From Flavobacteriales bacterium (GTDB lineage: Bacteria; Bacteroidota; Bacteroidia; Flavobacteriales_F; PHOS-HE28): a stretch of DNA of 64,000 nucleotides. The stretch spans positions 3,720,001-3,784,000 of the forward strand of contig JADJOI010000003.1 of the NCBI GenBank assembly GCA_016713875.1. The letters run 5' to 3'. Below, in pieces: positions 45,775 to 55,829 of the stretch. Both the position numbers and the translations under genes were made by a program. The notes under the pieces are model-generated. The model worked only from the letters and a program-made list of their open reading frames with translations. It did no database searches and had not been told where the DNA came from. Positions within the stretch are counted from its first letter, which is position 1, and each line of letters begins with the position of its first letter.

Positions 45775-45950
45775 GAGCGGCGAGCAGCGAGTGCCCGCGC
45801 ACAGGACCTGCGTACTGAGTGGCGAGTGGCTGCGCGCAAGACCATACGCGCCGAGTGGCGAGTGAATGCCGCCCGGACCGACCACGGTCGTGGTGCTGGG
45901 ATTCACTCGCCACTCGTTCCTCGCCACTCACCGCTCAGCACTCCGTCAGG
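45775..45950. repeat. Long intergenic imperfect palindrome (GAGTGGCGAGTG family)
   Basis: CGAGTGGCGAGTGAAT (45852-45867) is perfectly complementary to 45901-45916, with a small inner hairpin (ACCAC/GTGGT) in the loop. Outside this, CTGAGTGGCGAGTGG (45825-45839) pairs imperfectly with CTCGCCACTCACCGCTCAG (45920-45938), and more degenerate copies occur at 45775-45792. Its core is related to the palindrome at 25075-25136. Confidence 0.7.
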
Positions 45951-45958
45951 ACTTTTCT

Positions 45959-45966
45959 ATTTTCGC
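45959..45966 (+). promoter_or_regulatory. -7 box of the membrane pyrophosphatase gene
   Basis: TATTTTCG fits TAnnTTYG and is 66 bases upstream of the ATG, just after the palindromic repeat. Confidence 0.35.
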
Positions 45967-46032
45967 GGCCCTCTTCCGTCCGATGGGGGTGGAAGGCGCT
46001 GAAGGACAAGACCATACACAACACAGAACGAG

Positions 46033-48282
<2,250 letters not shown>

Positions 48283-48297
48283 ACGAGGGGCCCCGAA

Positions 48298-48333
48298 CGG
48301 AGAACGCCGCGCTCTTGAGCGCGGCGTTCTCCG
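48298..48333 (+). terminator. Long hairpin after hppA
   Basis: A perfect 16-bp stem (48298-48313 with 48318-48333, loop CTTG) sits 15 bases past the stop. Only TTGATAG follows, so termination may also serve the convergent minus-strand gene. Confidence 0.7.
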
Positions 48334-48363
48334 TTGATAGCAGCATGTGCTCCGAACGCCTGT

Positions 48364-48582
48364 TCAGGTGATCAGTGCAACGGCCGCAACGAGAAGTAGC
48401 AGGACCAACGCACCCACCCGCCTGTTCCAGCTACCGCGTAATGCTGAGCGGTAGGTCAGCTTGGGGATGAGCAGGCTACGCACCCAAGCACCCAGCCTGC
48501 GCACCAGGCCCAGCAGTCCTTCCAAAGCACCCTGTGCGAACACTTCCGCGATGAACTCCGCGATCGCTTCGCCAACGGGCAT
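48364..48582 (-). CDS. Small membrane protein downstream of deoxynucleoside kinase
   Basis: A 72-residue protein beginning MPVGEAIAEFIAEVF, with an amphipathic N-terminal helix, a basic middle (WVRSLLIPKLTYR) and a C-terminal hydrophobic span VGALVLLLLVAAVALIT that likely anchors it tail-first. It starts 2 bases after the stop of the upstream kinase gene on the same strand, so it is probably translated from the same message. No family is recognised. Too short to be sure, but frame, spacing and typical membrane pattern support a gene. Confidence 0.55.
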   Translation of the reverse strand: MPVGEAIAEFIAEVFAQGALEGLLGLVRRLGAWVRSLLIPKLTYRSALRGSWNRRVGALVLLLLVAAVALIT

Positions 48583-48584
48583 TC

Positions 48585-49286
48585 TCAGCGCTTTTTCGCG
48601 GTCGCCTTGGCCGGCGCTTTGGTGGTTGCCTTCGCGGGTTTGGCGTGGCCGTTGGTGGAGGGTGTCTCCGTCGGGAACAGGCCGTGGATCTCCGCGTCGA
48701 TGGACTGGATGATCCTGCCCAGGTCGTCGGGCTTCACGTGGAACGCATTGTCGTCCACATCGATGATGAGCAGTTTGCCCTTGTCGTAGGTGCTGATCCA
48801 GGCCTCGTAGCGCTCGTTGAGGCGCTTGAGGTAGTCGATGCTGATGCCGTTCTCGTACTCCCGGCCGCGCTCGGCGATCTGCTTCACCAGGTTGGGCACG
48901 CTGGCGCGCAGATAGATCAGCAGGTCGGGCGGCATGATCGCGCTGTCCATGTTCTGGAACAGGCGGAAGTAGTTCTCGAAATCGCGCGTGGTCATCAGCC
49001 CCATCGCGTGCAGGTTGGGAGCGAAGATGAAGGCGTCCTCGTAGATGGTGCGGTCCTGGATGACGCTGCGCCCGCTGCGGCGGATCTCCAGCAACTGCTC
49101 GAACCTGCTGTTGAGGAAGAAGATCTGGAGGTTGAAGCTCCAGCGCTGCATGTCCTTGTAGAAGTCGAAGAGGTACGGGTTGTTGTCCACGGCCTCCTGC
49201 AGCTGGTCCCACTTGTAGTGCTTGGCCAGGAGCTGTGTGAGGGTGGTCTTGCCTGAACCGATGTTGCCGGCGATCGCGATGTGCAT
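48585..49286 (-). CDS. Deoxynucleoside kinase with histone H1-like tail
   Basis: A 233-residue kinase phosphorylating deoxynucleosides with ATP. P-loop GNIGSGKTT (7-15), substrate and lid regions SVIQDRTIYEDAFIFA (about 74-89) and RGREYENGISIDYL match the dNK family (dCK/dGK-like, as in Bacteroidota). After the core (about 205 residues) there is a tail NGHAKPAKATTKAPAKATAK, rich in Lys, Ala, Pro and Thr, resembling histone H1-type C-termini. A TATCTTCG box on the minus strand (49311-49318) lies 24 bases upstream. A second, tail-less paralogue is at 55.1-55.7 kb. Confidence 0.88.
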   Translation of the reverse strand: MHIAIAGNIGSGKTTLTQLLAKHYKWDQLQEAVDNNPYLFDFYKDMQRWSFNLQIFFLNSRFEQLLEIRRSGRSVIQDRTIYEDAFIFAPNLHAMGLMTTRDFENYFRLFQNMDSAIMPPDLLIYLRASVPNLVKQIAERGREYENGISIDYLKRLNERYEAWISTYDKGKLLIIDVDDNAFHVKPDDLGRIIQSIDAEIHGLFPTETPSTNGHAKPAKATTKAPAKATAKKR

Positions 49287-49355
49287 GGTGGCGGTGCTGA
49301 AGCGGGATGGCGAAGATATCCGCCGCCCGACGCGCCGTGCGCCGTTGTGGAAAAG

Positions 49356-50165
49356 TCAGGGCGAAGGCAGCCGGGCGATGACGATGCGGTCGGGCAGGAG
49401 CAGCATCATGCGGCCCTGCTCCACGCGGGCGTCGCGCAGCACCTCGCCCTCGCGCAGTGCAGGGAGCGGCAGGGGCGAACTGTCCAGTGCACGCAGGTCG
49501 AACCGCTCGAACCGTCCCTCGCGCACCAGGTACAGCGAACGGTGGCGCACCTCGAACCGTTCCACCCCGGTGAGGGGTATGGTGCGGGCGTAGGTGCCGA
49601 AGATGTCGAACACCAGGATGCCATGCTTCGGCGAGTTCACGTACAGCCAGTTGTCCAGTTCCTGCATCTGCACGGGCTCGGGGGTGAGGCCGATGAGCTG
49701 GTCGATGCGGCCGGTGGCCGCCACCGGCCGCAGTTGCGCGTCCACGCGGATCAGCTCACCCTCGCGCTGGTCGAAGAACCAGAAGTGGTTCTGCACGCTG
49801 GCGCAGGCCAGCACCACCTGCGGGAAACCGCTGCGCGGCAGGTTGATCACGCTGCCCTGCAGGCTGAGGGTGTTGTCCAGCATGGCCAACTGACCCTGTT
49901 CGGCGCTGAAGAGCAGGGGCTTCAGGCTGTAGAACGCATCGAGGACGGCGATGCGGCCGAAGGTCTTCACGCTGTTGCGCAGCCAGCTCTCCCCGCGCGG
50001 GTTGAACAGGGCGAGCTCGTCGCCGCGTAGGGCATACACGTTGCCCAGCTCATCGGTGGTGAAGGCGTCGTAGCGCCCCTCGATCACCGCCTCCACCACG
50101 GGCAGGCTCTGGGGTGTGACCTGCAGTGCGGCCAAAAGGGCGAAGGCGGAAATGGTGCGCAGCAT
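49356..50165 (-). CDS. Secreted beta-propeller-like protein
   Basis: A 269-residue exported protein with a signal peptide (about 1-17, MLRTISAFALLAALQV). Short repeats such as AFTTDELGNVYALRGDELALF, VQNHFWFFDQREGELIRVD and LDNWLYVNSPKHGILVFD suggest a six- or seven-bladed propeller fold. Family unknown to me. The ATG shares its first base with the stop of the GH3 gene (TGATG), so the two are translationally coupled. Confidence 0.7.
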   Translation of the reverse strand: MLRTISAFALLAALQVTPQSLPVVEAVIEGRYDAFTTDELGNVYALRGDELALFNPRGESWLRNSVKTFGRIAVLDAFYSLKPLLFSAEQGQLAMLDNTLSLQGSVINLPRSGFPQVVLACASVQNHFWFFDQREGELIRVDAQLRPVAATGRIDQLIGLTPEPVQMQELDNWLYVNSPKHGILVFDIFGTYARTIPLTGVERFEVRHRSLYLVREGRFERFDLRALDSSPLPLPALREGEVLRDARVEQGRMMLLLPDRIVIARLPSP

Positions 50166-51676
50166 CACGGCACCGCTTGTGGCAACAACTGTTCCAGATA
50201 GCTGCGGTCGTTGGCCAGGCGCGGCACCTTGTGCTGGCCACCGAGCTTGCCGCGCTGCTTCATCCATTCGTGGAAGGTGCCCGACGGCACGGCATGCACC
50301 AGGGGCCGGGCAAGGATGCGATCCCCGGTGCGCTTGGCATCGTAGTCCGAGTTCACCTCACGCAGCGTGCCGTCCATGATGGCGGTGAACGCGTGAAGGT
50401 CCTGCGGCGCGCGCTCGAACTCGATGAGCCACTCGTGCCCCCCGCGTCCGGTCGCGCTCTGGTAGATGGGCCCGGCGGTGTACTCGCGCACCACGGCGCC
50501 GTGCGCACGGCAGGCGGCCTCGATGGCCCGATCGGCGTTCTCCACGATGAGCTCCTCGCCGAAGGCGTTGATGAAGCTGCGGGTGCGACCGCTCACCTGG
50601 ATGCGGTAGGGGCGCACGCTGGTGAAGCGCACGGTGTCGCCGGGCACGTAACGCCAGAGGCCGGCATTGGTGCTCGCCACCAGGGCGTACTGCCGCCCGA
50701 CCTCCACCTCGTGCAGCAGCTTGGTCTCCGGCCGTTCGCGCCCCACCTGGTCCAGCGGCATGAACTCGAAGAAGATGCCGTAGTCCAGCATCAGGAGCAG
50801 GTCGTCCGCACCGTGCCGGTCCTGGATGGCGAAATAGCCCTCGCTGGCGTTGTAGCTCTCCAGGTAGTTCATGGTGGGTGAGGGGAACAACGCGGCGAAC
50901 TGGTCGCGGTAAGGCCGGAAGCTCACCCCACCGTGCATGAACAGTTCCAGGTTGGGCCACACCTCCAGCATGTGGCTCTTGCCGGTGAGCTCCAGGATCC
51001 GGCGCAGGATCACCAGGGTCCAGCTGGGCACACCGGCGATGCAGCGCACATCCTCGCGCATGGTCTCGCGCGCCATCTGCTCGATCTTCTCCTCCCACTT
51101 GTCCAACAGCGCCACCTCGATCGCGGGTGTGCGCCGGAACTCCACCCAGATGGGCAGGTTGCGGATGATGATGGCCGACAGGTCGCCGGCATAGGCGTCC
51201 GGTCGCAGCCGTTCGATGGTGCTGCTGCCGCCCACCACCATGCTCATGCCCATGAACAGCTTGCTCTGCGGGAACTGCTCGTAGTGGAGCGCGATCAGGT
51301 CCTTGCCGCCCTTGTAGTGGCAGTCCTCCAGCGCTTCGCGCGTCACGGGGATGAACTTGCTGCGGTCCTGCGTGGTGCCGCTGCTCTTGGCGAACCACTT
51401 CACGTCCGTGGGCCAGAGCAGGTTCTGCTCGCCCTGCCGCATGCGCTCCACATAGGGACGCACGTCGTTGTAGTCCTGCAGGGGCACCCGCTCGCGGAAC
51501 ACATCGGGGTCGCGCACGCTGCCGTATTCATGGCGCTTGCCCCATTCGGTATGGCGGGCGCTGCGCACCAGGTGGTGGAACACCTCCAGCTGGGCCTCGT
51601 GCGGGTTGTCGCGGAAGAGGTTGATCTGCTGCAACCGCTTCTTGATCAGGAACGAGAACAGCGCGTTGACGGGCAT
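50165..51676 (-). CDS. GH3-family acyl-acid amido synthetase-like protein
   Basis: A 503-residue member of the GH3 branch of adenylate-forming enzymes. ATP-binding motifs: KWFAKSSGTTQDRSKFIPVT (with SSGTT), the second acidic motif ESYNASEGYFAIQD, and the hinge YRIQVSGRTRSFINAFGEEL. Plant GH3 proteins join amino acids to hormones; bacterial members are abundant in Bacteroidota and their substrates are unknown. It leads a minus-strand cluster with the propeller-like protein. Length is within the bacterial range. Confidence 0.9.
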   Translation of the reverse strand: MPVNALFSFLIKKRLQQINLFRDNPHEAQLEVFHHLVRSARHTEWGKRHEYGSVRDPDVFRERVPLQDYNDVRPYVERMRQGEQNLLWPTDVKWFAKSSGTTQDRSKFIPVTREALEDCHYKGGKDLIALHYEQFPQSKLFMGMSMVVGGSSTIERLRPDAYAGDLSAIIIRNLPIWVEFRRTPAIEVALLDKWEEKIEQMARETMREDVRCIAGVPSWTLVILRRILELTGKSHMLEVWPNLELFMHGGVSFRPYRDQFAALFPSPTMNYLESYNASEGYFAIQDRHGADDLLLMLDYGIFFEFMPLDQVGRERPETKLLHEVEVGRQYALVASTNAGLWRYVPGDTVRFTSVRPYRIQVSGRTRSFINAFGEELIVENADRAIEAACRAHGAVVREYTAGPIYQSATGRGGHEWLIEFERAPQDLHAFTAIMDGTLREVNSDYDAKRTGDRILARPLVHAVPSGTFHEWMKQRGKLGGQHKVPRLANDRSYLEQLLPQAVP

Positions 51677-51743
51677 GTCGGGGTCGGGTGGGGACCGTTG
51701 GCGCGGCTATCTTGTGCCGAAAAGGTAAGGACCCGCCGCCGAC

Positions 51744-52556
51744 ATGCACGCCGGACCCCTCCGCAAGCTCAGCGCCGCCTTGGTCACCGGCACCTCCCCG
51801 CACACCGGCGAGGTGCGCTACGCCATGCGCTTGGACGGGTCCACGGTGGACCTCAACGCGCGTGTGGGAACCCCGCTGACGGTACGCGCCACGGGCGCCA
51901 AGACCTGTGTGGTCTGCGGGCGGAGCGTGACGAAGTTCTTCGGCCAGGGCTTCTGCTTCCCCTGCTTCCGCGATGCGCCGGAGGCTTCCGAGTGCATCGT
52001 CCGGCCCGAACTGTGCCGGGCCCATCTGGGCGAGGGGCGCGACCCGGCATGGGAGCGCGAACATCACGATCAGGAGCACATCGTCTACCTCAGCTGGACC
52101 GGCGGGGTGAAGGTGGGCGTCACCCGCAGCACGCAGGTGCCGGTGCGTTGGATCGACCAGGGCGCGGTGCTGGCCCTGCCCATCGCGCGCACGCCCTACC
52201 GCCAGCTCGCAGGCCTGATCGAAGTGGCCCTCAAGCGCGTGCTCGCGGACCGCACGGACTGGCGGGCCATGCTGCGCCCGATGGATCCCGCGCCCGATGC
52301 GCTGATCGCCGAACGGCCCCGGGCCTTGGGCGCCTTGCCGCAGGAGTTGATGGCACACGCCCTGCCCGATGACGCGGTGTGGGTGCTGCGCTATCCCGTG
52401 GACCACCTGCCGCCCAAGGTGAAGAGCATCAACCTGGACAAGGAAGCGGAGGTATCGGGTACGCTGGCCGCCATCAAGGGCCAATACCTGGTGTGGGCGG
52501 ACGGCCGTGTGCTCAACGTCCGGAACCACAGCGGGTTCCACGTCGAACTGGTCTGA
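51744..52556 (+). CDS. DUF2797 domain protein with C4 zinc-type motif
   Basis: A 270-residue cytoplasmic protein matching the DUF2797 pattern: CVVCGRSVTKFFGQGFCFPC (four cysteines, about residues 55-74, likely zinc), an ECIVRPELCRAH block, HIVYLSWTGGVKVGVTR, then WIDQGAVLALPIARTPYRQ. The latter part looks like a GIY-YIG-type fold (YLSWTGG.KVGVTR). No signal peptide. Function unknown; the family is scattered through bacteria. Divergent from the GH3 gene. Confidence 0.8.
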   Translation: MHAGPLRKLSAALVTGTSPHTGEVRYAMRLDGSTVDLNARVGTPLTVRATGAKTCVVCGRSVTKFFGQGFCFPCFRDAPEASECIVRPELCRAHLGEGRDPAWEREHHDQEHIVYLSWTGGVKVGVTRSTQVPVRWIDQGAVLALPIARTPYRQLAGLIEVALKRVLADRTDWRAMLRPMDPAPDALIAERPRALGALPQELMAHALPDDAVWVLRYPVDHLPPKVKSINLDKEAEVSGTLAAIKGQYLVWADGRVLNVRNHSGFHVELV

Positions 52557-52695
52557 GGACCGGATTTTTTTTCCTGCGCACTGCAACCTGCCGCCCGGGG
52601 TCGCCGTACCAACCTCAGGTTTTGGTCAGTGGACCGATCGTTAGGGCAGTCGAGGGGTCGTTCTTCGGAACGGCCCTTCGCTGTTTCAGGACGGG
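52549..52695. terminator. Hairpin-rich convergent intergenic region
   Basis: A short GGTC-TGAG-GACC hairpin is followed by eight T residues (52565-52572). ACCAACCT-CA-GGTTTTGGT lies at about 52608-52626. AGGGGTCGTTC-TTCG-GAACGGCCCTT (about 52653-52678, a UUCG-type tetraloop) precedes sppA on the minus strand. Most likely a bidirectional terminator region. Confidence 0.5.
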
Positions 52696-54495
52696 TCAGT
52701 GCACCTCGATGCTGAACGGCATGCGGGCCTGGATGCCGGTGGCCTGCTTCACCCGTTGCAGCTCGCGGGCCTGACGCACCACATCGGGGTCAAGCCCCAG
52801 CACCTCGCGTTCCACATAGGTCGAGGCCTGGGTGTTCAGGCTTTTCATCAGGCTCTTGAAGAGGTCCTCCTGTTCGGGATAGCCCACGGTGCGGTAGCTC
52901 TCCAGCCCGGCCATGTGGGCGGCGGCGGTGATGGCGTCCTCCAGCCCGCCCAGTTCATCGACCAGACCGACACGCTTGGCGTCCGTTCCGGTCCACACCC
53001 GGCCACGACCCACGCTGTCGACCTGGGCCACGGTCATCTTGCGACCTTCGGCCACGCGGGCCTTGAAGTTCTCGTAGAACCGGTCCACCAGCTCCTGGAT
53101 CAGGGTCCGTTCATCGGCACGCAGGGGACGCGACACGTCGAACAGGTCGGCGTAGTGGTTGGTCTTCACCCCGTCCACCGTCACCCCGAGGTGCTCGTTC
53201 AGCAGCTCCTGCATGTTGGGGATGATGCCGAACACGCCGATGCTGCCGGTGATGGTGTTGGGCTCCGCGTAGATGGTGTTGGCGTTGCAGCTGATGTAGT
53301 ATCCGCCGCTGGCGGCCACATCGCCCATGCTCACCACCACGGGCTTGGCCGCGCGGGCCAGCTCCATCTCGCGCCAGATCACATCGCTGGCCAGGCCGCT
53401 GCCACCGGGGCTGTTCACACGCAGCACGATGGCCTTCACGGTGCTGTCCTCACGCGCCGTGCGGATGGCCTCCGAGAGGGTCTCGCTGCCGATGCTCTCC
53501 TCGTCGCCCTTGCCGCTGCTGATGCCGCCGGTGGCGTACACCACGGCCACCTTCGCCTTGGCGGTCGCCGTGCCCGTGATCACGTCGTCGCCCTTCACCC
53601 TGGCGCGCTTGTAGGTGCCCAGGGTCACGAGCTCCAGGTCGTGGCCTTCCTCCACGCCGAAGCGCTTCTTCATCAGCGCGAGCACCTCGTCGCGGTAAAG
53701 GACGCCGTCCACCAGTCCGAGGCGATGGGCATCGGCCGCCTGGCGGATCTCAAGGCTGTCGGCGATGCGGTCGAGCCGGGCCTTGTCGAGGTGGCGCGAG
53801 GCGGCGATGGCCTCCAGGTACTGGTCCCAGATGCCGTCGATCAGCGCGCCGAGCTGCTCCTCGTTGGCCGGGGTCATCTCCGTCTCGGTGTACGACTCCC
53901 CGAAGCTCTTGTACCTGTTGTTGCTGCCCTTGATGAACTGGATGTCCACCCCGGCCTTGTCGAACAGGCCTTTGAAGAAGGTGAGCTGCGCCTGCAAGCC
54001 TCGGAAGTCGAGGTCGCCTTCCGGCACCACGAACACTGAATCGGCCGCGCTGGCCAGGAAGTAGGTGCCCTGGGTGAGGAACTCCGAATGGGCGTAGATG
54101 GGCTTGCCGCTGGTGGTGCGGAACTCCATCAGCTTGCGGCGGATCTCCTGGGCGGTGGCGCTGCCGGTGTTCAGCATCGTGGGCTCCAGGAAGATGCCGC
54201 TGATGCGTTCATCGCGGCCGGCCTTGTCGATGCTCTCCAGCAGCTCGTCGAGCCCGGTGCGCCCGGCACCTTGGAAGGGGCCGAAGTCCAGCTCCAGGTC
54301 GTCCTTGCGGCCGCGGTCCACGATCTGGTCGTTGAGGCGGAGATGCAGCACCGAACCCTTCTTCACCGTGGGCGCCTTGTCGCCGAAGGAGGCGCCCGCA
54401 GCGGCCACGATGCCGAGCAGCAGGACGAAGAGCAGCACGCACACCAGCAGAAAGCCCAGCATGGAGGCGAAGACGTACTTGAGGAACTGGCCCAT
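52696..54495 (-). CDS. sppA: Signal peptide peptidase SppA, 67 kDa type
   Basis: A 599-residue inner-membrane serine peptidase with one N-terminal span (12-34) and two tandem protease-like domains. The catalytic Lys196 (NNRYKSFGES) and Ser396 (VAASGGYYIS) are exactly 200 residues apart, the same spacing as Lys209/Ser409 in E. coli. It degrades leftover signal peptides. Start at 54495 is chosen over an extended frame to 54699, which runs into folK antisense. TACTTTCG on the minus strand (54523-54530) is the likely -7 box, facing the folK promoter. Confidence 0.93.
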   Translation of the reverse strand: MGQFLKYVFASMLGFLLVCVLLFVLLLGIVAAAGASFGDKAPTVKKGSVLHLRLNDQIVDRGRKDDLELDFGPFQGAGRTGLDELLESIDKAGRDERISGIFLEPTMLNTGSATAQEIRRKLMEFRTTSGKPIYAHSEFLTQGTYFLASAADSVFVVPEGDLDFRGLQAQLTFFKGLFDKAGVDIQFIKGSNNRYKSFGESYTETEMTPANEEQLGALIDGIWDQYLEAIAASRHLDKARLDRIADSLEIRQAADAHRLGLVDGVLYRDEVLALMKKRFGVEEGHDLELVTLGTYKRARVKGDDVITGTATAKAKVAVVYATGGISSGKGDEESIGSETLSEAIRTAREDSTVKAIVLRVNSPGGSGLASDVIWREMELARAAKPVVVSMGDVAASGGYYISCNANTIYAEPNTITGSIGVFGIIPNMQELLNEHLGVTVDGVKTNHYADLFDVSRPLRADERTLIQELVDRFYENFKARVAEGRKMTVAQVDSVGRGRVWTGTDAKRVGLVDELGGLEDAITAAAHMAGLESYRTVGYPEQEDLFKSLMKSLNTQASTYVEREVLGLDPDVVRQARELQRVKQATGIQARMPFSIEVH

Positions 54496-54599
54496 GGTCA
54501 GGAGGTCGTTTCGTTCGGAGGCCGAAAGTACCCGAGCCCGCAAGTGGTGCGCGTCCGCGATCACACCAGCGGTGGGCGGGGGGGATGGAAGGTGCCGGA

Positions 54600-54607
54600 T
54601 ACCTTCG
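54600..54607 (+). promoter_or_regulatory. -7 box of folK
   Basis: TACCTTCG fits TAnnTTYG and ends 4 bases before the folK ATG at 54612, implying a near-leaderless mRNA; divergent from the sppA box at 54523-54530. Confidence 0.4.
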
Positions 54608-54611
54608 CCGC

Positions 54612-55076
54612 ATGGGGGCCGAGGTGTTGTTGTTGCTGGGTGCCGACCAGGGCGATGTGCGGGCCACCTTCGCCCGGGCCGAAGAGGCCATCGCCGCACG
54701 CTGCGGCCCGGTGCTGGCCCGCAGCCGCGACCACTGGACCGAGCCGTGGGGCTTCGCCGGTACCGCCCTCTTCCTCAACCGCGCGCTGCTCATCGGCACG
54801 GAGCTCGCTCCGGAGGAGCTGATGCACCGGCTGCTGGGCATCGAGCGCGAGCTGGGACGGGTGCGCGGCGTCGAAGGCTACACCTCGCGCCCCATCGACA
54901 TCGACATCCTGTTGTGGGGCGCCGAGCGCATCGACCGGCCCGGGGTGCAGGTGCCGCACCCACGCCTGCATGAGCGCGCCTTCGCGCTGGCCCCGGCCGC
55001 CGACCTGCTACCGCTGGCCGTACCCCCCGGCCGGGACCGCACCCTGCTGCAGGTGCTGGACGACCTGCGGCGCTGA
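54612..55076 (+). CDS. folK: HPPK (folate biosynthesis pyrophosphokinase)
   Basis: A 154-residue enzyme that transfers pyrophosphate from ATP to 6-hydroxymethyl-dihydropterin. Family blocks: LLLGADQGD at the N-terminus, FLNRALLIGTELAPEEL, GYTSRPIDIDILLWG (the metal-binding DIDxx pair) and VPHPRLHERAFAL. An ATG at 54585 gives a nine-residue extension, but the family begins just before the LLLG block. A dNK gene follows 20 bases later, the common Bacteroidota folK-dNK pairing. Confidence 0.92.
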   Translation: MGAEVLLLLGADQGDVRATFARAEEAIAARCGPVLARSRDHWTEPWGFAGTALFLNRALLIGTELAPEELMHRLLGIERELGRVRGVEGYTSRPIDIDILLWGAERIDRPGVQVPHPRLHERAFALAPAADLLPLAVPPGRDRTLLQVLDDLRR

Positions 55077-55096
55077 TCGCCCAACTTCGCGGCGCC

Positions 55097-55726
55097 ATGC
55101 ACCACGGCTACATCGCGCTGGAGGGCCTGATCGGCGCGGGCAAGACCACCCTTGCACGGCGGCTGGCCGAACGCTGGGGCGCCCGCCTGGTGCTGGAGGA
55201 GTTCGACGACAACCCCTTCCTGCCGCGCTTCTATGCCGACCCGCAGCGGTACGCGTTCGCCGTGGAGTTGAGCTTCCTGGCGCAGCGCTACCACCAGCTG
55301 AAACGGGCCAGCGAGCAGGACCTGTTCGCGCCGCGCACCGTGGCCGACTACTCCATCGGCAAATCGCTCGTGTTCGCCAGCGCCACCCTGAACCCCGAGG
55401 AGAACACGCTCTTCCGCGACCTGTACCGCATCATGTTCGGCTCGCTGCCACGCCCCGACCTCATCGTGTACCTCCATCTGCCGCTGGAGCGGGTGCGCGA
55501 CCGCATCCGCGAGCGGGGCCGCAGCTACGAGCAGGACATCCGGCCGGACTACCTGGAGCGCCTCCGCGAGCTGTACATGGACCACCTGCAGAAGACCGAC
55601 GGCTCGCAGGTGCTCGTGGTGGACCTGGGCGGGCACGACCTGCTGCGGGACCAAGGCGCGTACGAAGCCCTGTGTACCCGGCTGGAGGGCCCGCAGGTCA
55701 AGCCGTTCGACGTCGTGCAGCTCTGA
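55097..55726 (+). CDS. Deoxynucleoside kinase
   Basis: A 209-residue dNK: P-loop LEGLIGAGKTT (8-18), VADYSIGKSLVFASATL (the DRS/DYS-type motif), and the lid RIRERGRSYEQDIRPDYL. It lacks the H1-like tail of the paralogue at 48.6-49.3 kb and otherwise shares the fold. In Bacteroidota the two-kinase arrangement often divides pyrimidine and purine deoxynucleosides; I cannot assign which is which. Cotranscribed with folK (20-base gap). Confidence 0.88.
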   Translation: MHHGYIALEGLIGAGKTTLARRLAERWGARLVLEEFDDNPFLPRFYADPQRYAFAVELSFLAQRYHQLKRASEQDLFAPRTVADYSIGKSLVFASATLNPEENTLFRDLYRIMFGSLPRPDLIVYLHLPLERVRDRIRERGRSYEQDIRPDYLERLRELYMDHLQKTDGSQVLVVDLGGHDLLRDQGAYEALCTRLEGPQVKPFDVVQL

Positions 55727-55785
55727 TCCACAGGGCGCCGTGGAGAATTGGCCGGATCATCCCGGTCCGCCCACGGGGGCGTTGT

Positions 55786-55793
55786 TATGTTTG
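55786..55793 (+). promoter_or_regulatory. -7 box of the OmpA/TPR lipoprotein gene
   Basis: TATGTTTG matches TAnnTTTG and ends 36 bases before the ATG at 55830. Confidence 0.5.
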
Positions 55794-55829
55794 CGCCCGG
55801 AACCTCCTGACCATCAGCATCCCGAACGC

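Noticed and set aside
45775..45950. A structured non-coding RNA or riboswitch at the hppA upstream region
   Set aside because: The pairing is made of degenerate copies of one short unit, which fits a repeat better; no known riboswitch core is recognisable.
52699..54039. A 446-codon plus-strand frame inside sppA
   Set aside because: Antisense shadow; sppA carries its catalytic Lys and Ser at the correct spacing on the minus strand.
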